Shown one piece after another: positions 1 to 8,951 of a DNA stretch of 44,462 bases. Origin of the DNA: Micavibrio sp. (GTDB lineage: Bacteria > Pseudomonadota > Alphaproteobacteria > UBA9219); contig DYDA01000018.1 in assembly GCA_020718105.1 (NCBI GenBank), forward strand, positions 1 to 44,462. Reading direction: 5' to 3'. Each line of letters opens with the position of its first letter. Within the stretch, counting starts at the first letter, position 1. The notes beneath the pieces are model-generated. The model did no database searches, had not been told where the DNA came from, and saw nothing but the letters and a program-made list of their open reading frames with translations. Position numbers and translations under genes: made by a program.

Positions 1-15
1 GCGGATAAATCAACC

Positions 16-30
16 CCAACTCTTGAAGTG
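16..30 (-). repeat. Short dispersed motif, copy 1
   Basis: A 15-base string near the window start is the exact reverse complement of the string at 44421-44435. On the minus strand it is preceded, a few bases upstream, by a TATAC-type start like the other copies. The related copy near 2379 differs by a few bases. It is short, intergenic and of unknown function. Confidence 0.45.
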
Positions 31-55
31 GAAGGTGTATAGGCGTCTTTATGCA

Positions 56-421
56 TCAAGGTTCCCCGTCAAGTGGGGTTGGCGTGAGATCGGGTTGATC
101 ATCAAGCTCAATGTTTCGGATACGTTCCATTTCGGCTTGGGCCTTTAAATTATCTGAAGTAAGGGTCTGCCTTTCCGCATCCCGCGCCGACGACTTAGAG
201 AATTTCGGTTTTTTGTCAGGCACATCGGCAAGGTTCGGCCAGCTTTGGTCGCTTGCCCCCGATGGCGCACCGACAACACGCGACGCGTTTAGAACCGACT
301 CATCCGGCTCACCCGTCAGCCATTGCGGCCCGCGCACATCGGCGCACGAGGCCAGAAAAAAGACAAGAAAGAAAAAAGCGCTTTTGGTTAAAATTGCTGC
401 TGATTTTGAATCGCGTTTCAT
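56..421 (-). CDS. Small lipoprotein, function unknown
   Basis: Encodes 121 residues. The N-terminus is a bacterial lipoprotein signal: Lys/Arg residues, a Phe/Leu-rich core at about residues 14-24, then a lipobox LASC with the lipidated cysteine at 26. The rest is short, polar and Pro/Asp/Lys rich with no domain I recognise, and is probably disordered in the periplasm. It is divergent from phaC, with the two start codons less than 100 bases apart. A role at the envelope is inferred only from the signal peptide. Confidence 0.72.
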   Translation of the reverse strand: MKRDSKSAAILTKSAFFFLVFFLASCADVRGPQWLTGEPDESVLNASRVVGAPSGASDQSWPNLADVPDKKPKFSKSSARDAERQTLTSDNLKAQAEMERIRNIELDDQPDLTPTPLDGEP

Positions 422-514
422 GGTATGAGATATCCCCCGCCGCCGTTCTCTTCGGCCTTAAGCATAGCAGTCTTCCTCTCTTCATACCAAAGAAAAAGAA
501 GCCACGGTAACAGC

Positions 515-2350
515 ATGACCAACAAGAAAAACGATACCCCCCCGCCCGCAATGCAAGCGCCCGATTTCGGCGTGATGGCCGCCAAAATTATGAGCATCGC
601 GACGCGAAGCCAAAAACTGATTGCCGCCTTTATCGAACGCAACAAGGCGACGATGGGCAAGATGCCCGCCTCTGACCCCGCGCATATAAGCAAAGCCTTT
701 ACCGACTTCACGCAAAAAACGCTGGCCGATCCTCACCGCTTTGTGGAAACGCAAATCGCCTTTTGGCAGGATTATGTCACGCTGCTCAAACGCACCGTGG
801 CGGCGGCGTCTTCAGCTCAAAAGGCTGAGCCCGTTATCACTTGCGATCCCTCCGACAAGCGCTTTAAAGACCCAACATGGGAAGAAAGCTGGCTCTTTAA
901 CTTCATCAAACAATCCTATCTTTTGACCTCGCGCTTGGCGCAAAGTTTGGTGGAGGATAGCCACGGCCTTGATCCCAAAATCGCGCATAAAGTCAAGTTT
1001 TATACCAACCAGATGCTCGATGCGATGGCGCCTTCCAACTTCTGGATGACGAACCCCGAAGTGCTGCGCACGACACTTCAAACGCATGGTGAAAACCTGA
1101 TCCGTGGGCTGGACAATCTTCTCAAAGACATGGAGCGCGGCCACGGCAAGTTGATGATCTCAATGAGCGATAGCTCGGTCTTTCATTTTGGTGAGAATAT
1201 CGCCACGACAAAAGGCAAAGTTGTTTATCAAAACGATCTTATCCAGCTGATCCAATACGCGCCGCTGACGGAAAGCGTCCACAAAACGCCATTTTTGATC
1301 GTGCCGCCATGGATCAATAAATTCTATATCCTTGACTTAAAGGCCGAGAATTCCTTTATCCGCTATCTGGTGGAACAAGGCCACACGGTATTTTGCATCT
1401 CGTGGGTCAACCCCGATACGCGTCATGCCAAAATGGGCTTTGACGATTATATGATGCAAGGCCCCATCGCTGCCGCCGTGGAAATCGCCAAGGCCACAAG
1501 CGAAAAAGAGCTCAACATCCTTGGCTATTGCATCGGCGGCACGCTGGTCGCCAGCGCGCTGGCATGGCTGGAAAACGCGGGAAGCGCCAAGCCTGAAGGC
1601 ATGCCCACCATTGCCTCAGCCACCTATCTTGTCACGCTGATCGATTTTGCCGAGCCTGGCGATTTAGGCGTGTTCATCGACGAAGACCAAATCAGCTTGC
1701 TGGAATCCATGATGGAAGGCCAAGGCTATCTGTCGGCAGGCGTTATGGGCACAACCTTTTCGATGCTTCGCGCCAACGATTTGATCTGGTCGTTTGTCAT
1801 CAACAATTACCTGATGGGCAATGATCCCTTCCCGTTTGATTTGTTATCATGGAATTCGGACAGCACCAATCTGCCCCAAGCGATGCACAGCTATTACCTG
1901 CGCAATATGTATCTTGAAAACAACTTGATCCAGCCAAACCGCCTGTCCATGAAGGACGTGCCGATTGATCTGACCAAGATAAAAGTGCCAAGCTTCTGCC
2001 TCTCCACCAATGAGGATCACATCACGCCGTGGCGCTCAACCTATGTCGCCACGCAGACTTATAGCGGCCCCGTGACGTTCTGCCTATCGGGCAGCGGCCA
2101 TATCGCAGGCGTCGTCAATCCTCCCGCCAAAAAAAAATACGGCTATTGGACGAACGATGCAGCCAAGTGCCCCGCCGATCCTGATGAATGGTTTAAGGGC
2201 GCAACCAAGAACGAAGGTTCATGGTGGCCGGAGTGGATCAAATGGCTCTCGCACTACGCTGGCGAGAAAATAGCTCCACGCGATCCCGCTGCCAACCCGA
2301 ACGCAACCGAAGACGCCCCCGGAAGCTATGTGAAGACACGGGTACTTTAG
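515..2350 (+). CDS. phaC: Class I poly(3-hydroxyalkanoate) synthase
   Basis: Polymerises (R)-3-hydroxyacyl-CoA into PHA storage granules, releasing CoA. The 611-residue length fits class I PhaC. The C-terminal alpha/beta-hydrolase domain carries the PhaC lipase-like box GYCIGG with nucleophile Cys339, Asp501 in the NEDHITPW segment, and His529 in GSGHIAGV. The N-terminal domain, about residues 10-250, matches the family pattern, including the WEESWLFNFIKQSYLL-like stretch. I chose ATG 515 because the open frame upstream to 425 runs through the intergenic region and has no PhaC-like residues. phaA, phaB and phasin genes are not in the window, so monomer supply is encoded elsewhere. Confidence 0.95.
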   Translation: MTNKKNDTPPPAMQAPDFGVMAAKIMSIATRSQKLIAAFIERNKATMGKMPASDPAHISKAFTDFTQKTLADPHRFVETQIAFWQDYVTLLKRTVAAASSAQKAEPVITCDPSDKRFKDPTWEESWLFNFIKQSYLLTSRLAQSLVEDSHGLDPKIAHKVKFYTNQMLDAMAPSNFWMTNPEVLRTTLQTHGENLIRGLDNLLKDMERGHGKLMISMSDSSVFHFGENIATTKGKVVYQNDLIQLIQYAPLTESVHKTPFLIVPPWINKFYILDLKAENSFIRYLVEQGHTVFCISWVNPDTRHAKMGFDDYMMQGPIAAAVEIAKATSEKELNILGYCIGGTLVASALAWLENAGSAKPEGMPTIASATYLVTLIDFAEPGDLGVFIDEDQISLLESMMEGQGYLSAGVMGTTFSMLRANDLIWSFVINNYLMGNDPFPFDLLSWNSDSTNLPQAMHSYYLRNMYLENNLIQPNRLSMKDVPIDLTKIKVPSFCLSTNEDHITPWRSTYVATQTYSGPVTFCLSGSGHIAGVVNPPAKKKYGYWTNDAAKCPADPDEWFKGATKNEGSWWPEWIKWLSHYAGEKIAPRDPAANPNATEDAPGSYVKTRVL

Positions 2351-2378
2351 GAGGACAATCGTTTAACCAAAGCCCGTT

Positions 2379-2406
2379 TATACCCAAAACGGCTCAAGCG
2401 TTGGCA
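2379..2406 (+). repeat. Short dispersed motif, copy 2
   Basis: A 28-base string beginning TATACCCAAAAC and ending GTTGGCA. It matches 24 of 28 bases at 44410-44437. It lies 29 bases after the phaC stop, so it could be part of a 3' untranslated region. Function unknown. Confidence 0.45.
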
Positions 2407-2416
2407 AAGGCAACCA

Positions 2417-2490
2417 CACTCAATCACCCTCCCCTTGCGGCCTCGACGCCCTTCGGCGTCAAGCCCGCAAGGGGAAGGGCGATTTGAGTG
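2417..2490. repeat. Long hairpin downstream of phaC
   Basis: Two arms of about 33 bases with a few mismatches surround a small TTCG-type loop. The outermost CACTCAA pairs with TTGAGTG, and the inner CCCCTTGCGG region pairs with its complement. A second inverted pair (GTCATGCCC / GGGCATGAC) lies at 2529-2584. No U-run follows, so this is more likely a palindromic repeat or mRNA-stabilising hairpin than a classical terminator. Confidence 0.55.
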
Positions 2491-2599
2491 TCACGCCTTC
2501 ATTCACGAGGGGTATGCCATAAAGATTCCGTCATGCCCACGCCACCGCCGCTTTTGCTACGGGCAAGAAAACGCGGGCATGACGAAAAGGTGTTTAGTC

Positions 2600-2791
2600 T
2601 CAGCGCCCATAATTATTAGATGAATCGCCATCTGGCGCTGAACGATAGTGCGGTTGAACGTAGGTTCCATCTTGACGAGAATATCCATTGACATAAACAT
2701 CATCGGACGAACGTCTATAAGATGAGGCTTCGACAGAACCAGCGGCACATAGGCCGACAAGAGCAAGCAAGAAAACAAAGATTTTATTCAT
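2600..2791 (-). CDS. Small secreted protein, function unknown
   Basis: Encodes 63 residues. Residues 1-22 are a clear signal peptide (MNKIFVFLLALVGLCAAGS), leaving a mature peptide of about 40 residues rich in Tyr, Ser, Asp and Gly. The mature part contains the string YSRQDGTYVQPHYRSAPD. A similar DGTYVxPHxRSxPD pattern occurs in many short proteobacterial exported proteins of unknown function. Its ATG overlaps the stop codon of the upstream gene by four bases (ATGA), so the two are probably translated from one message. Confidence 0.68.
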   Translation of the reverse strand: MNKIFVFLLALVGLCAAGSVEASSYRRSSDDVYVNGYSRQDGTYVQPHYRSAPDGDSSNNYGR

Positions 2792-3063
2792 AGCGGATTC
2801 CTTTCATCTGTTGGGTGTGGTCGTAAATCGTCAAAAGATTTGAGATACGCATCGCAATCCTTTGGCAGCGAAGCATCGAATTGTTGACCATTGGGATGAG
2901 AGAGAGGAAGGCCGCAAGGATGACTTGTAGCTAAAGCAAGGGAAACGTGCATCCCGATTCCTAATCCAACAAGCAAGCCAATCCCCAACCCCAAAAGAAG
3001 AACAACCCGCCGCCCTGTTTTACCCGACAGACGACCTCGTTTTTTTTGATGGATGAAAAACAA
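2788..3063 (-). CDS. Small membrane-anchored protein, function unknown
   Basis: Up to 91 residues. A basic N-terminus (KKRGRLSGKTGRR) is followed by one strongly hydrophobic Gly/Leu/Val segment at about residues 20-45, then a polar tail with two cysteines. This fits a signal anchor with the tail outside the cytoplasm. The frame opens at a TTG codon and no better upstream start is visible, so the N-terminus is uncertain. It overlaps the downstream 63-residue secreted protein gene by four bases, suggesting a two-gene envelope operon. Confidence 0.55.
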   Translation of the reverse strand: MFFIHQKKRGRLSGKTGRRVVLLLGLGIGLLVGLGIGMHVSLALATSHPCGLPLSHPNGQQFDASLPKDCDAYLKSFDDLRPHPTDERNPL

Positions 3064-3557
3064 AGCTCACTTCCCCCAAAGGCCAGCGAACGAATTTCCG
3101 CTGGTGGCTGGGAGTTCAGAAACCGCCGTTAGACGATTGCAGAGGCCTTTGGCCGCGAGGCTTGGACATACGCCACTGCCTCCCAGCCATAAAGGACCGG
3201 AGGCAGCGTTTGTATCGGCAACGCCATGCAACATTGGCTCAAGAGCCAATGCTACACACCATTTAAAACTGTTTTGAAAACAAGCCTGTTTTCGGACAGG
3301 TTTTACATGGCTAACCGCTAACGGAAGGGTTCTGACACCCCACAAAGATAGGAAACTCCTACTTTGCATGGACAGGATGAGACAAAATAATGCCTTGGTC
3401 AATAAGAAAAAAAAGAAAATGGGATCCCCGCCTACGCGGGGATGACGCTAAAGGTAAATAAGGCCACAAAAACCACCGTCATGCCCCCTCGTCCCGCCGC
3501 AAGGGCGGCGGGCGAAAAAAAGGGGGGGCAGGCATCCCATTTGTTTAAATCATTTTA
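3064..3557. other. Intergenic stretch with doubtful ORF and repeats
   Basis: About 490 bases without a convincing gene. A 111-codon minus-strand frame (3067-3402) is open and contains strings such as GVRTLPLAVSHVKPVRKQAC and GNSFAGLWGK. From memory these resemble ORFs annotated in phage-associated Ash/Icd-like families. I cannot confirm this, and it could be a noncoding repeat. A small hairpin lies near 3275-3293 and a REP-like palindrome at 3424-3446. A GC-rich string at 3479-3540 starts with the GTCATGCC found in other repeats here. Confidence 0.4.
3424..3446. repeat. REP-like palindrome
   Basis: An ATCCCCGC / GCGGGGAT stem with a short loop, followed by GAC. Near-identical units occur at 30171-30199, 33061-33085 and at the end of the composite repeat at 21006-21112. 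These are intergenic palindromes, probably structural at DNA or RNA level. Confidence 0.7.
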
Positions 3558-4076
3558 TTACAGATCAGCTTTATACGCCCGTGCCAACGTCACGTATTCC
3601 TGTGCGCGGAAGGTGAACGCGGCGCGTTCTTCGTCATTGATAGCGCGCCAGTACTTGGCCGGAGAGCCTGCCCATATCTGCCCGCTCTTCACGACCTTAT
3701 GGGGCGTGAGCAAAGCCCCCGCCGCCAGCATCCCGCCACGCTCAACCCGTGAGCCATCCATCATCGTCGCCCTCATGCCGATAAACGCGCCGTCCTCAAC
3801 CGTACAATCATGGAGCAAAACACAGTGGCCGATGGTCACGCCGTCCCCGATGATCGTGCCCTGCCCGCCTTCGGTGACATGCACAATCGTGCCATCCTGA
3901 AGGTTCGTCTTGGCTCCAATACGGATGGGTGCGACATCGCCGCGTAAAACGCACATAGGCCAAACGGACGCGTCTGCGCCGATCACGACATCACCAATCA
4001 CGACAACGGAAGGCGCCAGAAAGGCGCTTTCGGCGATTTGGGGCATGACCCCGCGAAACGGAAGAAGGGTTGGCAT
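3558..4076 (-). CDS. Gamma-carbonic anhydrase family hexapeptide-repeat protein
   Basis: 172 residues forming a left-handed beta-helix, with hexapeptide repeats such as VVIGDVVIGADASVW and GTIIGDGVTIGH. It has the family histidines: one in TIVHVTEG and the pair in GHCVLLHDC, which would place zinc between subunits of a trimer. It matches the YrdA/PaaY/CaiE-like class in length and layout. Whether it hydrates CO2 is not decided by sequence, since many members lack measured activity. I chose ATG 4076 (MPTLLPFRG...) because the 12 extra residues upstream are unlike the family. It is divergent from recO by under 100 bases. Confidence 0.85.
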   Translation of the reverse strand: MPTLLPFRGVMPQIAESAFLAPSVVVIGDVVIGADASVWPMCVLRGDVAPIRIGAKTNLQDGTIVHVTEGGQGTIIGDGVTIGHCVLLHDCTVEDGAFIGMRATMMDGSRVERGGMLAAGALLTPHKVVKSGQIWAGSPAKYWRAINDEERAAFTFRAQEYVTLARAYKADL

Positions 4077-4163
4077 AAGGGCAAAATGGGTCGATAAGGG
4101 CGGCGCTGTCAACCCCCAACACCCATCTTGATCCCTTGGGCCAGTCTGCTAGACTCCCTCCCC

Positions 4164-4928
4164 ATGGAATGGAAAGACGAAGGTATCGTGCTCTCGGCGC
4201 GGCCGCATGGCGAAACGGCCATGATCGTGACGCTTCTCACGGCGGCTCACGGCTGCCATGCAGGGCTGGTGCAAGGTGGGCAAAGCCGCCGCCGCCAAAG
4301 CCTGCTTCAGGCAGGCAACCATGTTGAAGCGCGATGGAACGCACGGCTAACGGATCATCTTGGCACTTTTACGCTGGAGCCTTTGACCGCCTTTGCCGCG
4401 CCGTGGCTGAGCGATCCCGAAATCCTTGCCCTCCTTGCCAGCGCGACCACGATCATTGAAGCCAGTCTGCCCGAACGCCAACCGATGCCGCGCCTGTTTG
4501 ATAGCTTGATCGCGCTGTTTTCTCTGCCCGATAGAAGCCTGTGGGCTCCCTCTTATATCCGATGGGAGATGGGCGTTTTAGAGGCGCTAGGCTATGGCAT
4601 GGATCTATCGTGCTGCGCCTTAACAGGAGCCAAAGACGGCCTTGCTTTTATCAGCCCGCGCACAGGCCGCGCCGTCACGCAATCAGCCGCCGCGCCGTAC
4701 CATGGCAAGCTGCTTCCCTTGCCCTCCTTCCTATGTGGAAACCTAAGATGGGATGAAAGCGACATCCTGCAAGGCCTTGACCTTACGGGACACTTCCTAT
4801 CCCGCCACGTCTTTGCCCATCCGCAAAACCGCCGCCTTGTGCCCGAAGATGGAACCCTCCCCCAAGCCCGCCAGCGCCTTGCGGCCTATTATAAAAACCG
4901 CTTTGAGCGAGCCGTTGCGGTTGCGTGA
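4164..4928 (+). CDS. recO: DNA repair protein RecO
   Basis: 254 residues, the usual RecO length. The N-terminal OB fold opens with MEWKDEGIVLSARPHGET and continues through VTLLTAAHGCHAGLVQGG, both typical of RecO. A helical C-terminal domain follows, with the family pattern WEMGVLEALGYGMDLSCCALTG. RecO anneals SSB-coated single strands and, with RecR, loads RecA during gap repair. ATG 4164 is preferred over 4128 because the family starts just before the EGIVL segment. In many alphaproteobacteria recO lies just before parC, as here, separated only by a repeat. Confidence 0.93.
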   Translation: MEWKDEGIVLSARPHGETAMIVTLLTAAHGCHAGLVQGGQSRRRQSLLQAGNHVEARWNARLTDHLGTFTLEPLTAFAAPWLSDPEILALLASATTIIEASLPERQPMPRLFDSLIALFSLPDRSLWAPSYIRWEMGVLEALGYGMDLSCCALTGAKDGLAFISPRTGRAVTQSAAAPYHGKLLPLPSFLCGNLRWDESDILQGLDLTGHFLSRHVFAHPQNRRLVPEDGTLPQARQRLAAYYKNRFERAVAVA

Positions 4929-5000
4929 ATCAGTAAAGGTGCATAGATTGCGGGGCAGATTAGGCGGCGGTTTAAGTGCAGAAAAGAACACACTAAACAG

Positions 5001-5137
5001 CCGTCATTGCGACCCCCGCATAAGCGGGGGGAAGCAATCCAGCTGCCGCGCGTCTGCGCGGCAGAAGATTCTCTTGCGCGGCGGACGCCGCGCAACTGGA
5101 TTGCCGCGTCGGCCTAAAGGCCTCCTCGCAATGACGG
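5001..5137. repeat. Composite palindromic repeat, copy A
   Basis: Bounded by CCGTCATTGCGA and its inverted form TCGCAATGACGG, with nested GC-rich stems inside (a CCCCCGCATAAGCGGGGG stem and CGCGCGTCTGCGCG). It fills most of the recO-parC gap. The same outer ends recur at 7540-7676, 33158-33289 and 42145-42271. Confidence 0.8.
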
Positions 5138-5213
5138 ACTTTTATATGTATTCTCCTGTGATTAACCCGCAGCCTTGGTGCTCAATCAAATATCAGAAAG
5201 TTTAACGATCACC

Positions 5214-7460
5214 ATGTCCCGCACAATCACCAAGACCAAAGGCAGCGATCTGCCACCGATGCCCATTTTGGACACCAAGCTGTCCGAGGCTCTGTCAGGG
5301 CGCTATTTGTCCTATGCCCTGTCCACGATTATGGCGCGTTCGCTTCCCGATGCGCGGGACGGCATGAAGCCCGTTCATCGCCGCCTTTTGTTCGCGATGA
5401 CGGAGCTAAAGCTCGCCCCCAATTTGCCGCCCAAGAAATGCGCGCGCGTCGTCGGCGATGTCATCGGTAAGTATCACCCGCATGGCGATAGCTCCGTTTA
5501 CGATGCGCTTGTTCGCCTCGCGCAGGATTTCAACCAGCGCTATCCCCTGATCGAAGGGCAAGGCAATTTCGGCAACATCGACGGCGATAACGCCGCCGCG
5601 ATGCGCTATACCGAAGCGCGCCTCACCGAAGTCGCCCGCCTGCTTATGGACGGCATTGACGAAGACGCGGTGGATTTTCGCGAAACCTATGACGGTAGCG
5701 GGCGCGAGCCTGTCGTCCTGCCCGCCGCTTTCCCCAACCTTTTGGCGAACGGCGCGGCAGGCATTGCCGTCGGCATGGCCACATCCATCCCGCCGCACAA
5801 TGTGGCTGAGCTGTGCGACGCCATGCGCTATCTGATCAAGACGCCGAACGCTGGCATCGATAAGCTGGTGGATTTCGTAAGCGGCCCCGACTTTCCGACG
5901 GGCGGCATTATGATCGAGCCTCACGCATCCATCGTTGAATCCTATCGAACGGGACGCGGTGGGTTTCGTCTTCGCGCTCGTTGGGAAAAGGAGGAAATCA
6001 AGGGCGGCGCATGGCAAATTATCGTCACCGAGATTCCCTATCAGGTGCAAAAATCGCGCTTGATTGAAAAAGTGGCGGAGCTTTTGACAAACCGCAAGCT
6101 GCCTCTCCTTGATGATATTCGCGACGAGTCCGCCGACGATATCCGCCTTGTTCTGGTTCCCAAAAGCCGCAACGTCGATCCCGCGATTTTGATGGAAAAT
6201 CTTTTCCGCCAGACGGATTTAGAAGTCAAAATCCCGCTGAACCTCAACATGCTGGACAAGGACGGCGTGCCGCAGGTGATGGACCTTCGCGCCGCGATGC
6301 GTTGCTACCTTGACCATCGGCAAGACGTGCTGATCCGCCGCTCACGCTTCCGCCTCGCCAAAATCGAAGAACGCTTAGAAATGCTTGCGGGGTATCTCAT
6401 CGCGTATCTCAACCTTGATAAAGTCATCAAGATTATCCGCACCGAGGATGAGCCTAAGCCCGCCCTCATCAAAGCCTTTGCCCTGACCGAGGCTCAAGCC
6501 GAAGCTATCTTGAACATGCGTTTGCGCTCCTTGCGTAAATTGGAAGAGATGGAAATCAAGGGCGAGCAAAAGGAGCTGTCCGGCAAGCAGGCTGATTTGA
6601 AAAAACTGCTAAAGGACGAAGCGTTACGCTGGCAGCATATTGATGATGAGCTGGTGGCGTTGAAAAAAACGTTTGGCAAGAACACGAAGCTGGGCGCACG
6701 CCGAACGCAGCTGGCCGATGCGCCAGCGTTGGCCAATGTGGTTTTTGAAGAACCGGTGGTGCGTGAGGCGATCACCGTTATTCTCTCGGACAAAGGGTGG
6801 GTGCGCACGATGCGCGGGCATGAGCTTGCGCGCGATGCGATCAAATACAAGGAAGGCGATGCGGAACGCTTTATCTTCGAGGCGGAAACGACGGACAAGA
6901 TTCTTCTGTTCGCAACGAACGGCCGCTTTTACACGCTCTCTGCGGGTAAGCTGCCCAGCGGGCGCGGCTTTGGCGAGCCGGTGCGCCTGATGATCGATTT
7001 GGCGCAAGAAGATGAGATTATCGGCATGATCAAATACGAAGAAGCCGCGAAATACATCGTCGCCAGCACCACAGGCTACGGCTTTATTGTACGCGCTTCG
7101 GATGTTTTGGCTTTTACCAAAAACGGACGCCAAGTCCTCAATCTTGGGGACAAAGCGAAAGCCAGCAATTTCGCGCCTGTCGATGGCGATCATGTCGCCG
7201 TGATCGGCACAAACCGCAAATTGCTCGTCTTCCCGCTTGATCAACTATCAGAGCTTGGGCGCGGCAAAGGCGTTGTGATCCAGAAATATAAAGAGGGCGA
7301 ACTCTCGGACATTAAAACCTTCAACCTTGCCGAGGGTCTGACATGGGCCTCGGGCGAGCGCACGCGCACCGAACTTGACCTCCGCCTATGGCTTGGCAAC
7401 AGAGCGGGCGTTGGACACCTGCCCCCCAACGGCTTCCCACGGACCAATACTTTTTCGTGA
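5214..7460 (+). CDS. parC: DNA topoisomerase IV subunit A
   Basis: 748 residues. ParC cuts and passes DNA to decatenate daughter chromosomes, together with ParE (not in the window). The breakage-reunion domain holds the quinolone-region motif [19 protein letters not shown] and the catalytic tyrosine Tyr132 in [11 protein letters not shown] coiled-coil segment lies at about residues 425-495, and the C-terminal beta-pinwheel follows. The ending [12 protein letters not shown] is the usual close of alphaproteobacterial ParC, so the gene is complete. ATG 5214 is preferred because the 13 upstream codons read through intergenic sequence. GyrA is the main alternative, but the length and tail favour ParC. 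Confidence 0.93.
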   Translation: MSRTITKTKGSDLPPMPILDTKLSEALSGRYLSYALSTIMARSLPDARDGMKPVHRRLLFAMTELKLAPNLPPKKCARVVGDVIGKYHPHGDSSVYDALVRLAQDFNQRYPLIEGQGNFGNIDGDNAAAMRYTEARLTEVARLLMDGIDEDAVDFRETYDGSGREPVVLPAAFPNLLANGAAGIAVGMATSIPPHNVAELCDAMRYLIKTPNAGIDKLVDFVSGPDFPTGGIMIEPHASIVESYRTGRGGFRLRARWEKEEIKGGAWQIIVTEIPYQVQKSRLIEKVAELLTNRKLPLLDDIRDESADDIRLVLVPKSRNVDPAILMENLFRQTDLEVKIPLNLNMLDKDGVPQVMDLRAAMRCYLDHRQDVLIRRSRFRLAKIEERLEMLAGYLIAYLNLDKVIKIIRTEDEPKPALIKAFALTEAQAEAILNMRLRSLRKLEEMEIKGEQKELSGKQADLKKLLKDEALRWQHIDDELVALKKTFGKNTKLGARRTQLADAPALANVVFEEPVVREAITVILSDKGWVRTMRGHELARDAIKYKEGDAERFIFEAETTDKILLFATNGRFYTLSAGKLPSGRGFGEPVRLMIDLAQEDEIIGMIKYEEAAKYIVASTTGYGFIVRASDVLAFTKNGRQVLNLGDKAKASNFAPVDGDHVAVIGTNRKLLVFPLDQLSELGRGKGVVIQKYKEGELSDIKTFNLAEGLTWASGERTRTELDLRLWLGNRAGVGHLPPNGFPRTNTFS

Positions 7461-7490
7461 AGGGGGAAGGAACGGCGGCTCCTTGAAAAA

Positions 7491-7709
7491 GACCTGTTGC
7501 ATACCAGCGAACAAATGATCCGACTCATACAAAAATAAACCGTCATCGCGAGGAGGCCCCCGCACTTGATGCGGGGGACGACGTGGCGATCCATCTCCTG
7601 AATTGGCAAGCAAGGTTATTGATGGAAAGAGCAGGTGATGGATTGCCACGCTCCCTGCGGTCGCTCGCAATGACGGAAATGGGTAGTTTCATGCGTTCGC
7701 TGGTATAAT
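7491..7709. repeat. MITE-like element containing composite repeat copy B
   Basis: A perfect 12-base inverted repeat (ATACCAGCGAAC at 7501-7512 and its complement at 7695-7706) brackets about 180 bases. The left end begins GACCTGTTGCATACC, close to the terminal repeat of the element at 26190. Inside, 7540-7676 has the CCGTCATCGCGA ... TCGCAATGACGG ends of the composite palindrome family. This explains most of the 330-base gap after parC. No transposase is encoded. Confidence 0.5.
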
Positions 7710-7791
7710 AGTGGATTCCCGTTTTGTGGTTTTAACCCGTCCGGCAAACGCTGATAAAAGGACAAAAGCCCTCCCCTAAAACGACAGGCTG

Positions 7792-8142
7792 TTAAGCCGT
7801 CACGTCAGCAACCTGACCCGTTTTGCTTTGATCAAGGCCAAGTTTTGTTTTGATCAGCTGCTTGATTTCCGCCTCGATCTTTGCGCGTTCTTCCTTGGAA
7901 AGCTTCGCCAAGGATTCCTCGGTCAGATTATGATCTTTCAAATACGCGGCGCGAAGGCGCTCAGCCGGAGACATCTTGGCAAATGTCAAAAACTCGGTTT
8001 TTGTTTGCTGACTTTCTTCGGCTTTTTGCGCTTGCTTGGCTTCTTGTGCGGCAAAGATTTCATCGCGTGTGGACGCTATCTTACGCCCGCCGATTGGATT
8101 GAGGCTCAACCCTAAACCGCCTGCGCTTGCAACACTTGTCAT
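7792..8142 (-). CDS. Conserved small protein, function unknown
   Basis: 116 residues, with no signal peptide or membrane segment. The N-terminus is Gly/Ser rich. The middle is Ala/Gln/Glu/Lys rich and likely coiled or disordered. The C-terminal half is helical, with the string KMSPAERLRAAYLKDHNLTE followed by LAKLSKEERAKIEAEIK. A SPAERxRAxYLxxxxLTEExLxxLxxEER pattern is familiar from short alphaproteobacterial proteins of unknown role. It stands alone on the minus strand between the parC-side repeat and higA. Confidence 0.6.
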   Translation of the reverse strand: MTSVASAGGLGLSLNPIGGRKIASTRDEIFAAQEAKQAQKAEESQQTKTEFLTFAKMSPAERLRAAYLKDHNLTEESLAKLSKEERAKIEAEIKQLIKTKLGLDQSKTGQVADVTA

Positions 8143-8266
8143 GGCTTATCTCCTGTTTGTTACAGAAAAACACACGCAAGAATTGTGCCACGCGGGGCAG
8201 CATTGAAGATAAAGGTTTTGCAGGACGTCTCCGAACCGAACGGGGGAACAAGCGGCACTTTATGCC

Positions 8267-8312
8267 TATTCGTCCCGCTCCCTCCCCTCCCGCGCCTTTA
8301 CGCTCGCGGATT
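8267..8312. repeat. Direct repeat of the rlmN 3' end, distal copy
   Basis: 46 bases matching 8953-8998 at 40 positions. The proximal copy is the true 3' end of rlmN. This copy supplies the last codons and the stop of higA. Together they frame the higBA module in a 686-base unit. Confidence 0.75.
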
Positions 8313-8618
8313 GGTTCTTATTTCTGCAGGCCGCCTAAAAACCTTGATCTTCGCAACATCCATCGCAATTTTACGCTTTGCTTCTAAGGTGTCATAAGCG
8401 TTCTGTAACCGCAGAAAATAACCATCAGAAAGGCCAAAGAACTTGCATAGGCGCAAATCCGTATCCGCCGTAATATCGCGCTCGCCCTTCACAATCGCAT
8501 GAATGCGGTTCGGCGGCACGCCAATCGACAATCCCAATTTATTCTGACTGATCCCGATTTCAGTCAGGAAATCTTCCTTCAAAATCTCGCCCGGATGTGG
8601 GTTGTGTAGTTGCACCAT
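8298..8618 (-). CDS. higA: HigA-type XRE antitoxin
   Basis: 106 residues. It starts MVQLHNPHPGEILKEDFL, the standard opening of the VapI/HigA antitoxin family. The helix-turn-helix follows at about residues 20-75 (GISQNKLGLSIGVPPNRIHAIVKGER). It should bind and neutralise the HigB toxin encoded ten bases upstream and repress their shared promoter. ATG 8618 is preferred over 8681, which would lie inside higB. The last residues (NPRA) and the stop are read from a duplicated piece of rlmN, so the native C-terminus may have been altered. Confidence 0.9.
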   Translation of the reverse strand: MVQLHNPHPGEILKEDFLTEIGISQNKLGLSIGVPPNRIHAIVKGERDITADTDLRLCKFFGLSDGYFLRLQNAYDTLEAKRKIAMDVAKIKVFRRPAEIRTNPRA

Positions 8619-8628
8619 AGCCCCCCCC

Positions 8629-8910
8629 CTAATGATAGTCGATAATGGCAACTTGTATGGCTTCGTCACGATCCCAAACAAAACACAGCCGCCATTGATT
8701 GTTAATGCGTAGGCTCATTTGCCCCCTTCGATCCCCTCGAAGAAACTCTAAGTGATTGCTAGGCGGAAGGCGCAAATCATCCATGGTTTGCGCGGCATCT
8801 AGCTGCCGGAGTTTTCTAAGAGCGCGGTTCTGTATCTCGCGCGGAAACTTTCGCGACGACACGCCGCACCAAATCTTTTCAGTTTCCTTGCAGGCGAACG
8901 ATTTAATCAT
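8629..8910 (-). CDS. higB: HigB-type mRNA interferase toxin
   Basis: 93 residues with the RelE/HigB fold pattern: MIKSFACKETEKIWCG at the start, then RALRKLRQLDAAQTMDDLR, LEFLRGDRRGQMSLRINNQW and RLCFVWDRDEAIQVAIIDYH at the end. HigB toxins cleave mRNA on the ribosome. The toxin gene precedes the antitoxin gene, which is typical of higBA. The start is 41 bases after the end of rlmN. It appears intact, with the Arg/Asn/Trp core RINNQWRLCF present. Confidence 0.9.
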   Translation of the reverse strand: MIKSFACKETEKIWCGVSSRKFPREIQNRALRKLRQLDAAQTMDDLRLPPSNHLEFLRGDRRGQMSLRINNQWRLCFVWDRDEAIQVAIIDYH

Positions 8911-8951
8911 GAACGACTTATCCTAGCATGATATGCGATACGTATCAAGTA

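Noticed and set aside
425-514. Longer phaC start at 425
   Set aside because: The extra 30 codons read through the divergent promoter region and lack family similarity.
3442-3900. 152-codon plus-strand frame
   Set aside because: Mostly antisense to the gamma-carbonic anhydrase gene and REP-like DNA.
5001-5137. Possible CRISPR repeats among the palindromes
   Set aside because: Copies are dispersed kilobases apart with no regular spacers and no cas genes.
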